A stretch of DNA of 64,000 nucleotides from Xanthomonas fragariae (GTDB lineage Bacteria > Pseudomonadota > Gammaproteobacteria > Xanthomonadales > Xanthomonadaceae), in NCBI RefSeq assembly GCF_900183975.1, contig NZ_LT853882.1, positions 861,501-925,500 of the forward strand, written 5' to 3'. The translations under genes were made by a program, and so were the position numbers. Shown here piece by piece: positions 28,051 to 35,891 of the stretch (position 1 is the first letter of the stretch; each line of letters starts with the position of its first letter). The notes under the pieces were generated by a model. The model was given only the letters and a program-made list of their open reading frames with translations. It made no database searches and had not been told where the DNA came from.

Positions 28051-29258
28051 GCGGGTTCTGCCTCGTCGGCGGGCAGGCGCACGCGGCGTTTGCCGGTGAG
28101 GAGTTGGGACATCAGGGCGGATTTTTCCTGTCGCATCAGCGTGAGATGCCGTTCCTGAATCGAAACGGCGCTGAGCGCAGCCTCTATGGCATCAGCAATA
28201 CGTGTTTGCTCTTTGAGACATGGTGTTGGAACGCAGATGCGTAACAAGTCCTTCGGATTGACACGCCGTGCCTTGCGGCCGCCGTTTGCCAAGCCTAAGT
28301 GGCCCGTGTAGAACGCCTCCCTGGAAACGTATTGCAAGAACCACCTGGGATCTATGCCTTCTAGGAAGTCGAAGGCGGGTAGGTCAAGCGTGCTCTCGTA
28401 TCCGTCCAGTGATGCCGGAATCCGGCCAAATGCACCGTTCAAGAAATCGAGCTTGCTGTAGATGAACTGCCCGGAAGACCGGCGGTAATACTGCGTGGAT
28501 TCGCTTCCGGCGCGCTTGTCAGACTTGCCGACAACACCTTTGCCATAGAGCTTGACTGTGATCTTTTTGGCTACATCACCACCCGATCCAACCACGCGGC
28601 TCTCGCAGATCATTTCAGACAATGGCTTGGACTGCCACGCAGCGTGACCATCAAATCTTTTACGGCCTGTCAGCAACGCATTGCTCAGAATCTCTACGCA
28701 ATTGCGCGTGTTCGCGAGTAGCCGCTCCGTGGTGGCGATGGCTTGATCCCAGGTGGAGAGGATGTGGGCGATGCGGCGCTGTTCTACCAAAGTGGGCAGA
28801 ATGACCGGAAATTCACATACGTTTTCGCGTGTGATGTTTGGGTCTTTTCTGCTGCTGGCAGCATAGTTCTTCCATGTCTCAACGCTTCCATTTAGCCAGT
28901 GTAAGACAAACTCTGGGTCCGCTTGGTCACGTTCAATATCAATTGCAGAGATCGCTTGATTGACAGCGCTTTTCTCTCGTAATAGTCCTGTGCGGCCGAT
29001 TTGCTTGAAGCCTCCGTACATGGCGACCAACACCGTGCCGGCAGGGAAAAGCCTGCAAGAAGATTCCGCCAGCGCTGCATCGGTGATGACTTCGTCTGTT
29101 GTTAATATCTCTGAATTTGTGAGGTCCATGGTTTTAACCCATGGCCACTTTCCATCTACGAAATAGCGGTCATGTTGAGAGCGTGCGGGCGTGCTGCCAG
29201 ATTTGACGGAGCCAATATCCCCAAGCGTTGTGCGTCGCCAGCCATCAGGAAGCATCAC
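28047..29258 (-). CDS. hsdS: Type I restriction specificity subunit with two target-recognition domains
   Basis: 403 residues with the usual layout: TRD1 (WRRTTLGDIGSVKSGSTPARS onwards), a conserved central helix (EQRRIAHILSTWDQAIATTERLL), TRD2 (WQSKPLSEMICESRVVG onwards) and a C-terminal conserved helix (EQTRIADAIEAALSAVSIQE). It selects the DNA target for the HsdM2S and HsdR complexes. The stop overlaps hsdR. The first target domain is typically hypervariable, so the recognition sequence cannot be predicted. A second, half-length S gene lies upstream. Confidence 0.93.
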   Translation of the reverse strand: MMLPDGWRRTTLGDIGSVKSGSTPARSQHDRYFVDGKWPWVKTMDLTNSEILTTDEVITDAALAESSCRLFPAGTVLVAMYGGFKQIGRTGLLREKSAVNQAISAIDIERDQADPEFVLHWLNGSVETWKNYAASSRKDPNITRENVCEFPVILPTLVEQRRIAHILSTWDQAIATTERLLANTRNCVEILSNALLTGRKRFDGHAAWQSKPLSEMICESRVVGSGGDVAKKITVKLYGKGVVGKSDKRAGSESTQYYRRSSGQFIYSKLDFLNGAFGRIPASLDGYESTLDLPAFDFLEGIDPRWFLQYVSREAFYTGHLGLANGGRKARRVNPKDLLRICVPTPCLKEQTRIADAIEAALSAVSIQERHLTLMRQEKSALMSQLLTGKRRVRLPADEAEPA

Positions 29259-29526
29259 TTTTCCTAATTTTAGTTTTCAGCAACATGTTGGGCTGGTTGA
29301 GGTCAGCGCGTTCGACCATGCATTGCGCAGCGGTCTTCTGATCGTTGGCGTCAGTTGTCAGCTTTTCCTTGACAACTGACGTCCCGATTCGGACTCGTAA
29401 TGCGGAGACCCAGTGCTGCAAGCCAGGCAAGGCGCTTGTCCGGATCGCCCTGGGAAGGGGGGGGTCAAATTGACCCCCCCCTTTCGGCAAGTGATTGATT
29501 TCCAAAGTGGCAAGGCGGCTGTTCAT
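29245..29526 (-). CDS. Small coupled ORF between dinD and hsdS
   Basis: A 93-codon frame begins ATGAACAGCC, its ATG overlapping the dinD TGA (ATGA), and ends 14 bases inside hsdS. The chain reads MNSRLATLEINHLPKG...MVERADLNQPNMLLKTK. The first part crosses a G8/C8 palindrome at 29457-29481, so some of it may be structure rather than coding. I recognise no family. Operon-like spacing supports it; composition argues weakly against it. Confidence 0.35.
   Translation of the reverse strand: MNSRLATLEINHLPKGGGQFDPPLPRAIRTSALPGLQHWVSALRVRIGTSVVKEKLTTDANDQKTAAQCMVERADLNQPNMLLKTKIRKSDAS
29457..29481. repeat. G8/C8 palindrome between dinD and hsdS
   Basis: Eight G, then TCAAATTGA, then eight C form an almost perfect palindrome. 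On the minus strand it lies just after the dinD stop and is followed by CTTCCC, so it could act as an attenuator that uncouples hsdS/hsdR from hsdM/dinD, or as a weak terminator. Confidence 0.7.
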
Positions 29527-30377
29527 TTTTTGTCCTTGTCCTGACCCGGCGCCGGCTTGGCGTCCTTCTGCAGCCGCTTGATGCTGGTTTCCGGTGCAGG
29601 CAGGTTCTCCGGCAAGGTGCCGCCCAGTTCCTGAATGGTCTTGCGCACCGTTTGACCCACCTCGAAATGGGTGCGGTTTGCGGCCGTCTTGCCCTGCACG
29701 TTGTCGCGGCGCAGCTTTTCTTCGGCCTGCGTGGCACGGAACAGGTTGGCCGCCAGTTCGGTGCTGCCCATGTGGTCGAGGATCGTCTGGCTTTTCTTCA
29801 GGGCCTTGCGTGCATGGATATCCTTTGCGCCCAGGCCGCCATACAAGCCCTTGTAGCCGTGGTCCTGGAAGACGGCGTACTCCAGCGGCGTCTCCACGCC
29901 GGCCTGTTTGGCTGCAGCGGCCAGATCCTTGTTGTGCCGGCTCATCTGGTCGCGCAGGAACAGGCGCCGCTGGTTTTCGCTCAGTGCATCGAAATCGACG
30001 GCCTCTTCGCCCTGGAGACGTTCGTTGCCGATGCGCGCCAGCCAGCGCTTGAAGGGTTCGGCCTTGGGCGAGGGGATCGATTGAATGATGCGCAACGCGC
30101 CTTCCAGCGTGGTGCAGTTCAACAACTGCGGCCCGCCCGCCGTGGTGACGCGCAAGGGCATCACCAGGGCATCCCAACTGCCGGATAGCACCTCGTCGCG
30201 GCGACGCAAGTTGCGTAGATAGTTTTCCGGGCTCTGGGAGTCTGTGAGTGCGACGACCAGATCGATGACCGCAAACCACCATTGGCCTTGGTGCCATGTG
30301 CGCCGGACTGCGGCATTGTCCTGTGCCGGGAAGCCCGCGTCAGCCTGCGTGGCGATGTCGTTTTTTTCATCACTCAT
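29523..30377 (-). CDS. dinD: DNA-damage-inducible protein D, within the hsd operon
   Basis: 284 residues. The N-terminal BRO-N-like part (VRRTWHQGQWWFAVIDLVVAL, NYLRNLRRRD) is followed by the DinD-type C terminus (FQDHGYKGLYGGLGAKDIHARK, ILDHMGSTELAANLFRATQAEEKL). DinD proteins modulate RecA filament activity in E. coli; I infer that role only by family. The ATG at 30377 overlaps the last eight bases of hsdM. A TTG six bases upstream is in frame but less likely. It is one of the hsd operon genes. Confidence 0.88.
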   Translation of the reverse strand: MSDEKNDIATQADAGFPAQDNAAVRRTWHQGQWWFAVIDLVVALTDSQSPENYLRNLRRRDEVLSGSWDALVMPLRVTTAGGPQLLNCTTLEGALRIIQSIPSPKAEPFKRWLARIGNERLQGEEAVDFDALSENQRRLFLRDQMSRHNKDLAAAAKQAGVETPLEYAVFQDHGYKGLYGGLGAKDIHARKALKKSQTILDHMGSTELAANLFRATQAEEKLRRDNVQGKTAANRTHFEVGQTVRKTIQELGGTLPENLPAPETSIKRLQKDAKPAPGQDKDKK

Positions 30378-31878
30378 AGCCAAGCTCCTTGAGATAGGCG
30401 GCCATCTGCGTTTCGAGTGTTGCCAGCTCGCCCTTCAACTGCTCACGCTCGCGGCGCACCGCCATCAGGTCGATCTCTGCTTCTTCCTCGAAGGTATCCA
30501 CGTAGCGCGGGATGTTGAGGTTGTAGTCGTTGCCGGCAATCTCTTCCGGGCTGGCCAGGTAGGCGTATTTGTCTACATTCTGGCGCGCCTGCACCGTGTC
30601 CAGAATGCGTTGCAGGTCGCTCTCGCGCAGCATGTTCTGGTTCTTGCCGTCGTGGTACTGGCGGCTGGCATCGATGAACAGCACTTTTTTGTCTTTCTTC
30701 TTGGCGCGGAAGATCAACACTGCTGCCGGGATGCCGGTGCCGTAAAACAGTTTCTCCGGCAGGCCGATCACCACGTCCAGCAGGTTCTCTTCGATCAATT
30801 TCTGGCGGATGCGGCCTTCCGCGGCGCCACGGAACAACACACCGTGCGGCACCACCACGGCCATGCGGCCGGTGCGCGGCTTCATGGTGGCGATCATGTG
30901 CAGGATGAAGGCGTAGTCGCCCTTGGTACGCGGCGGCAGGCCGCGACGGAAGCGGTCGTGGGGGTCGGTATCGGCGCTGTCGTGGCCCCACTTTTCCAGC
31001 GAGAACGGCGGGTTGGCCACCACGATGTCGAAGTCCTTGAGGTGGTTGCCGGCCAGCAGCTTGGGATTGCGAATGGTGTCGCCCCATTCGAGACGGTGGT
31101 TGTCCTCGCCATGCAGGAACATGTTCATCTTGGCCAGCGCCCAGGTACTGCCGATGGCCTCCTGGCCGTAGAGCGCGTACTTGCCGCTGCCGGTGCGCTC
31201 GCGGATCAGGCGGCCGCATTTGAGCAACAGCGAGCCGGAGCCGCAGGTGGGGTCGCAGATCTCGTCGCCTTGCTGCGGGTCCATCAGGCGCGCCATCAAC
31301 GTGGAAACCTCTGGCGGGGTGTAGAACTCGCCTGCCTTTTTGCCGCTGCTGGAGGCGAAATTCTTGATCAGGTACTCGTAGGCATTGCCGATGATGTCGA
31401 GCTGGCCAATGCGTGAGGGGCGCAGGTTGAGTGCGGGCTTGGCGAAGTCTTCCAGCAGGTGGCGCAGCAGGTCGTTCTTCTGCTGCTCCTCGCCAAGTTT
31501 GTTGGCGTTGAAGCTGATGTCCTGGAACACGTCGCGCAGCTTGCCCAGGTTGGCGTCTTCGATGGCGTGCAGCGCGGTGTCGATGCGCTCGCCGTTGCCG
31601 GGGCGGTGGCGCTGGTCGTACAGGGTGTAGAAGTTGGCGCGGTGCGGCAGCACGAAGCGCTCGTTCTTGAGCAGCTCTTCGATCAGGCCGGGCTTGTCGC
31701 CGTGCTTGGCGGTGTAGTCGTCGTAATGGTCCTGCCAGACGTCGGAGACGTATTTCAGGAACAGCATGGTCAGCACGTAGTCCTTGTAGACGCTGGGGTC
31801 CACGGTGCCGCGGAAGGTGTCGCAGGCAGTCCAGACGGCGGCGTTGATGGTGTCCTGGGCGATATCGGTCTTGCTCAT
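30370..31878 (-). CDS. hsdM: Type I restriction-modification methyltransferase, M subunit
   Basis: 502 residues from MSKTDIAQDTINAAVW. It has the N-terminal HsdM bundle, then the SAM-binding motif region GEFYTPPEVSTLMARL and CDPTCGSGSLLLKC, and the catalytic NPPF (DIVVANPPFSLEKWG). The C terminus ends in a helical coil (ELATLETQMAAYLKELGYE). The methyltransferase adds m6A at the HsdS target. The starting Met is four codons inside a longer frame. Stop overlaps dinD. Confidence 0.94.
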   Translation of the reverse strand: MSKTDIAQDTINAAVWTACDTFRGTVDPSVYKDYVLTMLFLKYVSDVWQDHYDDYTAKHGDKPGLIEELLKNERFVLPHRANFYTLYDQRHRPGNGERIDTALHAIEDANLGKLRDVFQDISFNANKLGEEQQKNDLLRHLLEDFAKPALNLRPSRIGQLDIIGNAYEYLIKNFASSSGKKAGEFYTPPEVSTLMARLMDPQQGDEICDPTCGSGSLLLKCGRLIRERTGSGKYALYGQEAIGSTWALAKMNMFLHGEDNHRLEWGDTIRNPKLLAGNHLKDFDIVVANPPFSLEKWGHDSADTDPHDRFRRGLPPRTKGDYAFILHMIATMKPRTGRMAVVVPHGVLFRGAAEGRIRQKLIEENLLDVVIGLPEKLFYGTGIPAAVLIFRAKKKDKKVLFIDASRQYHDGKNQNMLRESDLQRILDTVQARQNVDKYAYLASPEEIAGNDYNLNIPRYVDTFEEEAEIDLMAVRREREQLKGELATLETQMAAYLKELGYE

Positions 31879-31894
31879 GGGGGTTTCCAAAGGC

Positions 31895-32482
31895 TTAGGA
31901 GAGGAGGCGCTCGGCGAGGATCGCCAGCTCGGTGTCGCGGTTGTCGATCAATGCGTGCAGGGCGGCGCGTTCGGCTTGCACTGCGTTGTCCAGGGCGATG
32001 GCTGCGTGTTGCAGCGGCAATGGGGGCAGGCGGACCGGGGTCATGTCCAACAGCGTGCGCCGGATGCTCAGCTGGTTGCTGCCTTCGGCCGATTGGCGCA
32101 GGTAGCGTTGTGCCGGTGCCTGATTGAGTTGCCAGGCCAGAAAGGCGGGCAGCAGCCGCTGTGGTGTTTTTACCCGGATCACGTAGATGTGCGGCGAGCA
32201 GAGCGTGCGCGGCGGCGGTGCCTCCACCAGCGCGGCGAAGGTATGGGCGCCGCGTGCGATGAAAAGGATGTCTTGATCCTGCAGCCAGTCTGGTTTTTTG
32301 CGGCGTTCGATCTCGGTGGTCAGCAGGGCGTCGTACGTGCGCAGGCCGGTACGGGCAAGGTCGCGGATCTGGACGATCCGCACGCTGCCGCCGCCAACTT
32401 CGGCAATCGAGCCGCGAAATGGGTAGCCCATCCGGATGACTGCAACATGGCCAAGTTGCGCCTGTTCTGCATCATTTTCCAT
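31895..32482 (-). CDS. Half-length type I S-like protein (single target-recognition domain)
   Basis: 195 residues from MENDAEQAQLGHVAVIR. One S-type recognition domain (MGYPFRGSIAEVGGGSVRIVQIRDL, IARGAHTFAALVEAP) and one conserved helix (PLQHAAIALDNAVQAERAALHALIDNRDTELA) match one half of HsdS. It is the first gene of the operon, 16 bases before hsdM, and the real two-domain hsdS is further down. Half S proteins can dimerise to make alternative specificities; whether this one does is unknown. The frame extends upstream to 32749, but the extra part lacks family residues. Confidence 0.78.
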   Translation of the reverse strand: MENDAEQAQLGHVAVIRMGYPFRGSIAEVGGGSVRIVQIRDLARTGLRTYDALLTTEIERRKKPDWLQDQDILFIARGAHTFAALVEAPPPRTLCSPHIYVIRVKTPQRLLPAFLAWQLNQAPAQRYLRQSAEGSNQLSIRRTLLDMTPVRLPPLPLQHAAIALDNAVQAERAALHALIDNRDTELAILAERLLS

Positions 32483-32622
32483 GATGCGCACGGTAGTCGG
32501 CAGTGCAAACGTTGTCAATAAAAACGACAGCATGCTGGTTGATGCAATAATTCGTGTTAACGTGATCCCTGCCGCACGTACGATTGAATTCGTTGCAGTT
32601 TCAGTACAGAAGGAGCAGGCAC

Positions 32623-32895
32623 ATGAAGGATTGTTCCGTTGGTGGCGATGGCGTGCCGGGCTATTACCTGCCCGACCAAGCCCAGTACCGCCTGCAAAAG
32701 CTCTGCGAGCACATGCGCTTTTTGGCACGCATGGCTCAGCCGCGGACACGCGCAGAAGAACAAGCGCCGCAGCCGGCGATTCGCATGGACGAGTTAGCGG
32801 TCTGCCTGGAGTTGCTGGCAGACCAGGTGCATCTGGTGCTAGACGAGGTGAGTTGGCCGGCGACCTTGCATGCGCGTGTTTCTGATCAGGTTTGA
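32623..32895 (+). CDS. Small XAC0095-like protein divergent from the restriction operon
   Basis: 90 residues from MKDCSVGGDGVPGYYLPDQ. A strong ribosome-binding site AGAAGGAG sits nine bases before the ATG. The middle, YRLQKLCEHMRFLARMAQPR, and the last third, MDELAVCLELLADQVHLVLDEVSW, are helical. From memory it resembles the XAC0095-like Xanthomonas family; no function is known to me. It is transcribed away from the half-S gene and shares its upstream spacer. Confidence 0.72.
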   Translation: MKDCSVGGDGVPGYYLPDQAQYRLQKLCEHMRFLARMAQPRTRAEEQAPQPAIRMDELAVCLELLADQVHLVLDEVSWPATLHARVSDQV

Positions 32896-33218
32896 GGCTT
32901 GGGCCAATTGTCTGAAGTGGCGTTGCATCGTGTAGCAGCAGCCTCTAGCGCACTAATGCGTCGCGAGCCGGTTTTGCAAGAGGCTGGGCAATGGGCGTCT
33001 GAGCGGGAGACCGGGACGGCTGTGTGCTGACGAGTATCAGCCTGTTGTCAGCGACTCCACAGCGCAGCGTTGCGCAAGGGCGTGCCACGCAGGACTGCAC
33101 TGGCCGATATGTTTTCTTGCAATGTAAAAACGGCTGATTTTCTTCGCCACTCGCATTGATCATCAAACGGTCATCATGATGAAGTATTGCCGGTGCCACG
33201 GCAGGCACTATCAGTTAT

Positions 33219-33243
33219 GTCGCAAATCAGGACGTCATTTTGC
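33219..33243 (+). promoter_or_regulatory. Imperfect PIP box upstream of the HAD effector candidate
   Basis: GTCGC, exactly 15 bases, then TTTGC: one mismatch in each half of the HrpX-binding TTCGC-N15-TTCGC. An AT-rich stretch (TTTAAATATATAT) about 35-45 bases downstream could hold the -10. It is 75 bases before the GTG start. The match is weak alone, but it is on the right strand and close to an effector-like gene. Confidence 0.5.
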
Positions 33244-33317
33244 GCTTGGTGTGCAATCAAGTCATACCAACTTGGTTTAAATATATATCATTAACTCAAT
33301 GAATATTGGAGGATCAA

Positions 33318-34580
33318 GTGAAGCCTGTAAGCCTGAGAAAAAGTGATGTTGCGCAATGCTCAACTGCCAATGCAGTCAGTCAACAGCCCCTGCTTCCTAT
33401 AGGCAAGCATGGCCCGGCGCTGCCCGTTGATGCGCCGCGCCCGGAGTTACGGGTACTTAAGAGCGCGCCGCCCAAATCGAAAGACAAGGCAAAGCAACGC
33501 GACGGTGGGCAAGATGCGGTGACGTCTCCCCCCCAGCAGAGAGAGCCGACATTGGCGCAGCGGAAAATGCAGGAGCGTGATGCCGCTCGCAAGAGAAACT
33601 CTGAACCTGCTGCGGAGATAAAGCAGCTGTCGGTGTTGGATTGGGACGATTGCCTTCGCGACGAGAAAGGAATGACTTACCAGCTCCTGCATAATGCGTT
33701 GGCGATCACTGCCAACGAGTCCGAAGCGTCGCCATTAAAGCGGGCAGTAGCGCAATTGAACGAGCGTATGCAAAGCGGGCCGCCTGCAACTGACAGCGAC
33801 CCGTTGCTGATGAAGACCCAGGAGGATTTCACCAAGCATCTGATGGTCAGACACCATATTTTCAGCCCCAAAATCGCTGAAGACTTCGTCGTTAAGATGC
33901 TGCCTGAGCTGGGCAAGGAAGAAGCGGCCTCGCTAGCCAAACGCATTCACACAAATTTTAAGGAACAATATTATAGATCGATAGGTAAGGGTGACCCGAT
34001 TGAGAGCAACGGAGTTCCGTTTCCTCATTGCGAGCCCGAGCTATTGCCTGGCGCCAGAGAGTTATTAGATAAGATCTGTACTCCCGACTCACGTGTTGCT
34101 GTCATCAGCAACCGTGATCAAAAGGACTTGTCATACGAAGCAGAATATATGAATCTGCTGGACAAGGTCGACGTGATATCTGGCTCAACGCGACGAGAGG
34201 AAATGCCTGAAGATCTGCAGAAACGCATTGTTCCGGCACTGCGAGACGGCAATCGTGAGTTGGTTCGTCGCACGCTCATTGAAGCGCGATGCTATGCCCA
34301 TCCTGAGTTTGATTCGAAATCGACAGGGCGTATGTACATAAAGCCGGATCCCACCCGGCTGAATCGGGTTTTGGAACAGCTGCAGATAGAAAAGGAGGTG
34401 CCGATTATTTCCTACGGCGACCAGCTCTCCGATGTGAAGCAGATGGCGGGATTGGCGAAGGAGGGTTGGAAAGTCAAGGGCGTGATCATCAATTCGCAAA
34501 ACCCCGATGTCGGGAAAGATATCGATGTGGACGGAATTCCCACGACCGTGATCGACAGTATGGAGAAGATCGACTTGTAA
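33318..34580 (+). CDS. HAD-fold type III effector candidate, XopC2-like
   Basis: 420 residues. The start is GTG at 33318, preceded by GGAGG five bases upstream; a TTG 12 bases earlier is also open. The first 100 residues are Pro/Gln/Lys-rich and disordered, like type III secretion signals. HAD motifs follow: LDWDDCL (Asp 108 and 110 by this start), VAVISNRDQ, and IISYGDQLSD (Asp 368 and 372). The XopC2 family in Xanthomonas carries a HAD-like domain and has been studied for kinase activity on a host SKP1 protein. The fit to XopC2 is by architecture only. Confidence 0.68.
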   Translation: MKPVSLRKSDVAQCSTANAVSQQPLLPIGKHGPALPVDAPRPELRVLKSAPPKSKDKAKQRDGGQDAVTSPPQQREPTLAQRKMQERDAARKRNSEPAAEIKQLSVLDWDDCLRDEKGMTYQLLHNALAITANESEASPLKRAVAQLNERMQSGPPATDSDPLLMKTQEDFTKHLMVRHHIFSPKIAEDFVVKMLPELGKEEAASLAKRIHTNFKEQYYRSIGKGDPIESNGVPFPHCEPELLPGARELLDKICTPDSRVAVISNRDQKDLSYEAEYMNLLDKVDVISGSTRREEMPEDLQKRIVPALRDGNRELVRRTLIEARCYAHPEFDSKSTGRMYIKPDPTRLNRVLEQLQIEKEVPIISYGDQLSDVKQMAGLAKEGWKVKGVIINSQNPDVGKDIDVDGIPTTVIDSMEKIDL

Positions 34581-34688
34581 ATGACGTCAGAGCATCAGTG
34601 GAGATTTTTGATGTGATGACTCAAGCGTCAAGTGCGAGCCAGATACTGCCGGCGGTATTGCCTTACGAATCTGATCGCGCTTAAGAAG

Positions 34689-34724
34689 CAAGAGAAAGCC
34701 TGCCAATTGGCGGGCTTTCTCTTG
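34689..34724 (+). terminator. Terminator after the HAD effector candidate
   Basis: CAAGAGAAAGCC and its perfect complement GGCTTTCTCTTG flank TGCCAATTGGCG. The stem of about 15 bp follows the effector stop by 109 bases. The poly-T is short, so this is a likely but not certain intrinsic terminator. Confidence 0.7.
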
Positions 34725-34858
34725 CGGTCCATTGCGTCGATGGAGGTTGCATGGCGCAAAGTCGCGGCTGAACCCTTCAACGACGTTAGCCACTCTTGAT
34801 CAGCCTGTGCTTGGCTCTGCCCGGTGGAGATTCGTCCAGCGTGTCGCCACGACGATGC

Positions 34859-35704
34859 TTAATCAGCTATGAGCTGGGTGATGAAGTGCACCGAGTGATC
34901 GTCACGGATGACGGCGCCAAACGGTGTATCCCCGCGGCGGTTGTCGCAGGTTTGGTCTAGCTCTACACGCACCTTGTTTCTATCGAACAGCTCACGCAAT
35001 GCCCGCACCGTGTCTAACGAAGATGTGTTATCCGGCACGCCGCCGTGCATGGCAACCCGCAGTGTCAGCTGCTCCTGCCTGGTCTTGTCCACATAGCGTT
35101 GGATTGACTTCAGTGCCTCGCCTGGTACCAGGTCCTGTCGAGCAAACGGATAGACATGAAACACGCGGGCCTTGGCCCCTTTTTTGCGCATACCACTAGT
35201 CGGGTCGATGCGTTCAGCCGCACATGCAACGGCAATACATACGCCCATGCCATCGGTCATCACAGGCATATTGGGCTGGCTGGTCCCGGTACTATAGAGA
35301 TGTGTGGTATCCGCGTTGTTTGGCTCGATGTAGTTGAAACCTGCCACTTTGACGGTTGTCGAATTGTCGATCTTGAATGCATCGTCGTGCGCTTCATCGG
35401 CGCCGCCAACCTCGATCAAAGGAAAAGCCGATCTGCTTCGGTCCTTGATGGGACGGCCCGGATGGGACCGTGCTGACTCATACAATCCGACAGGCACCAT
35501 GGCGAGTGTGTCGCAGTTGGATGGCAGGCAATGATGCGAAACCTTGCACGGCCGGCTGCTCAATCCTTTAAATGCGCCATGATTGACCGGTGCGGCTGAC
35601 TGGTCCGGAGAACTCGGCGCTGGCGTGTAACTTAGAAACGTGTTGTAGCTAGAACTATACCCGCCGCCGTGCGTGGCGGAGGTGCTCGAAAAACATGTAC
35701 CCAT
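34859..35704 (-). CDS. Candidate N-myristoylated effector with CheD/CNF-like Cys-His signature
   Basis: 281 residues starting MGTCFSSTSATHG: Gly2, Cys4 and Ser6/7 fit an N-myristoylation plus palmitoylation site, common in effectors that act at the plant plasma membrane. AGGA lies upstream of the ATG. Residues 151-187 contain DGMGVCIAVA (Cys156) and VFHVYPF (His183). In CheD-, CNF- and related glutamine deamidases, a Cys in a (G)xCxAV strand pairs with a His in an H(x)xP strand, so a deamidase-like role is inferred by eye. The start chosen excludes 43 in-frame codons upstream. It lies downstream of xopAU on the same strand. The XopAK family is one possible identity. Confidence 0.55.
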   Translation of the reverse strand: MGTCFSSTSATHGGGYSSSYNTFLSYTPAPSSPDQSAAPVNHGAFKGLSSRPCKVSHHCLPSNCDTLAMVPVGLYESARSHPGRPIKDRSRSAFPLIEVGGADEAHDDAFKIDNSTTVKVAGFNYIEPNNADTTHLYSTGTSQPNMPVMTDGMGVCIAVACAAERIDPTSGMRKKGAKARVFHVYPFARQDLVPGEALKSIQRYVDKTRQEQLTLRVAMHGGVPDNTSSLDTVRALRELFDRNKVRVELDQTCDNRRGDTPFGAVIRDDHSVHFITQLIAD

Positions 35705-35891
35705 GACGATCCTCGTTGAAAGTTGCACATCCACAACGATACTGCCGCGTCTGCCGAAATGCGCAAAGGAGCCAGAGGTTCTGTGCATCATCACGAACGA
35801 CCTGTGCATCCCGGACGGGTTGGTGATCAGCATCCGCTACGCACCGCTCACCACCAACGTATCTCATCCCATAGTGCATAACATACTCTAA

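Noticed and set aside
35705..35891. PIP box before the CheD/CNF-like candidate
   Set aside because: No VCGAA-N15-VCGAA (minus-strand PIP) found; it may be co-transcribed with xopAU instead.
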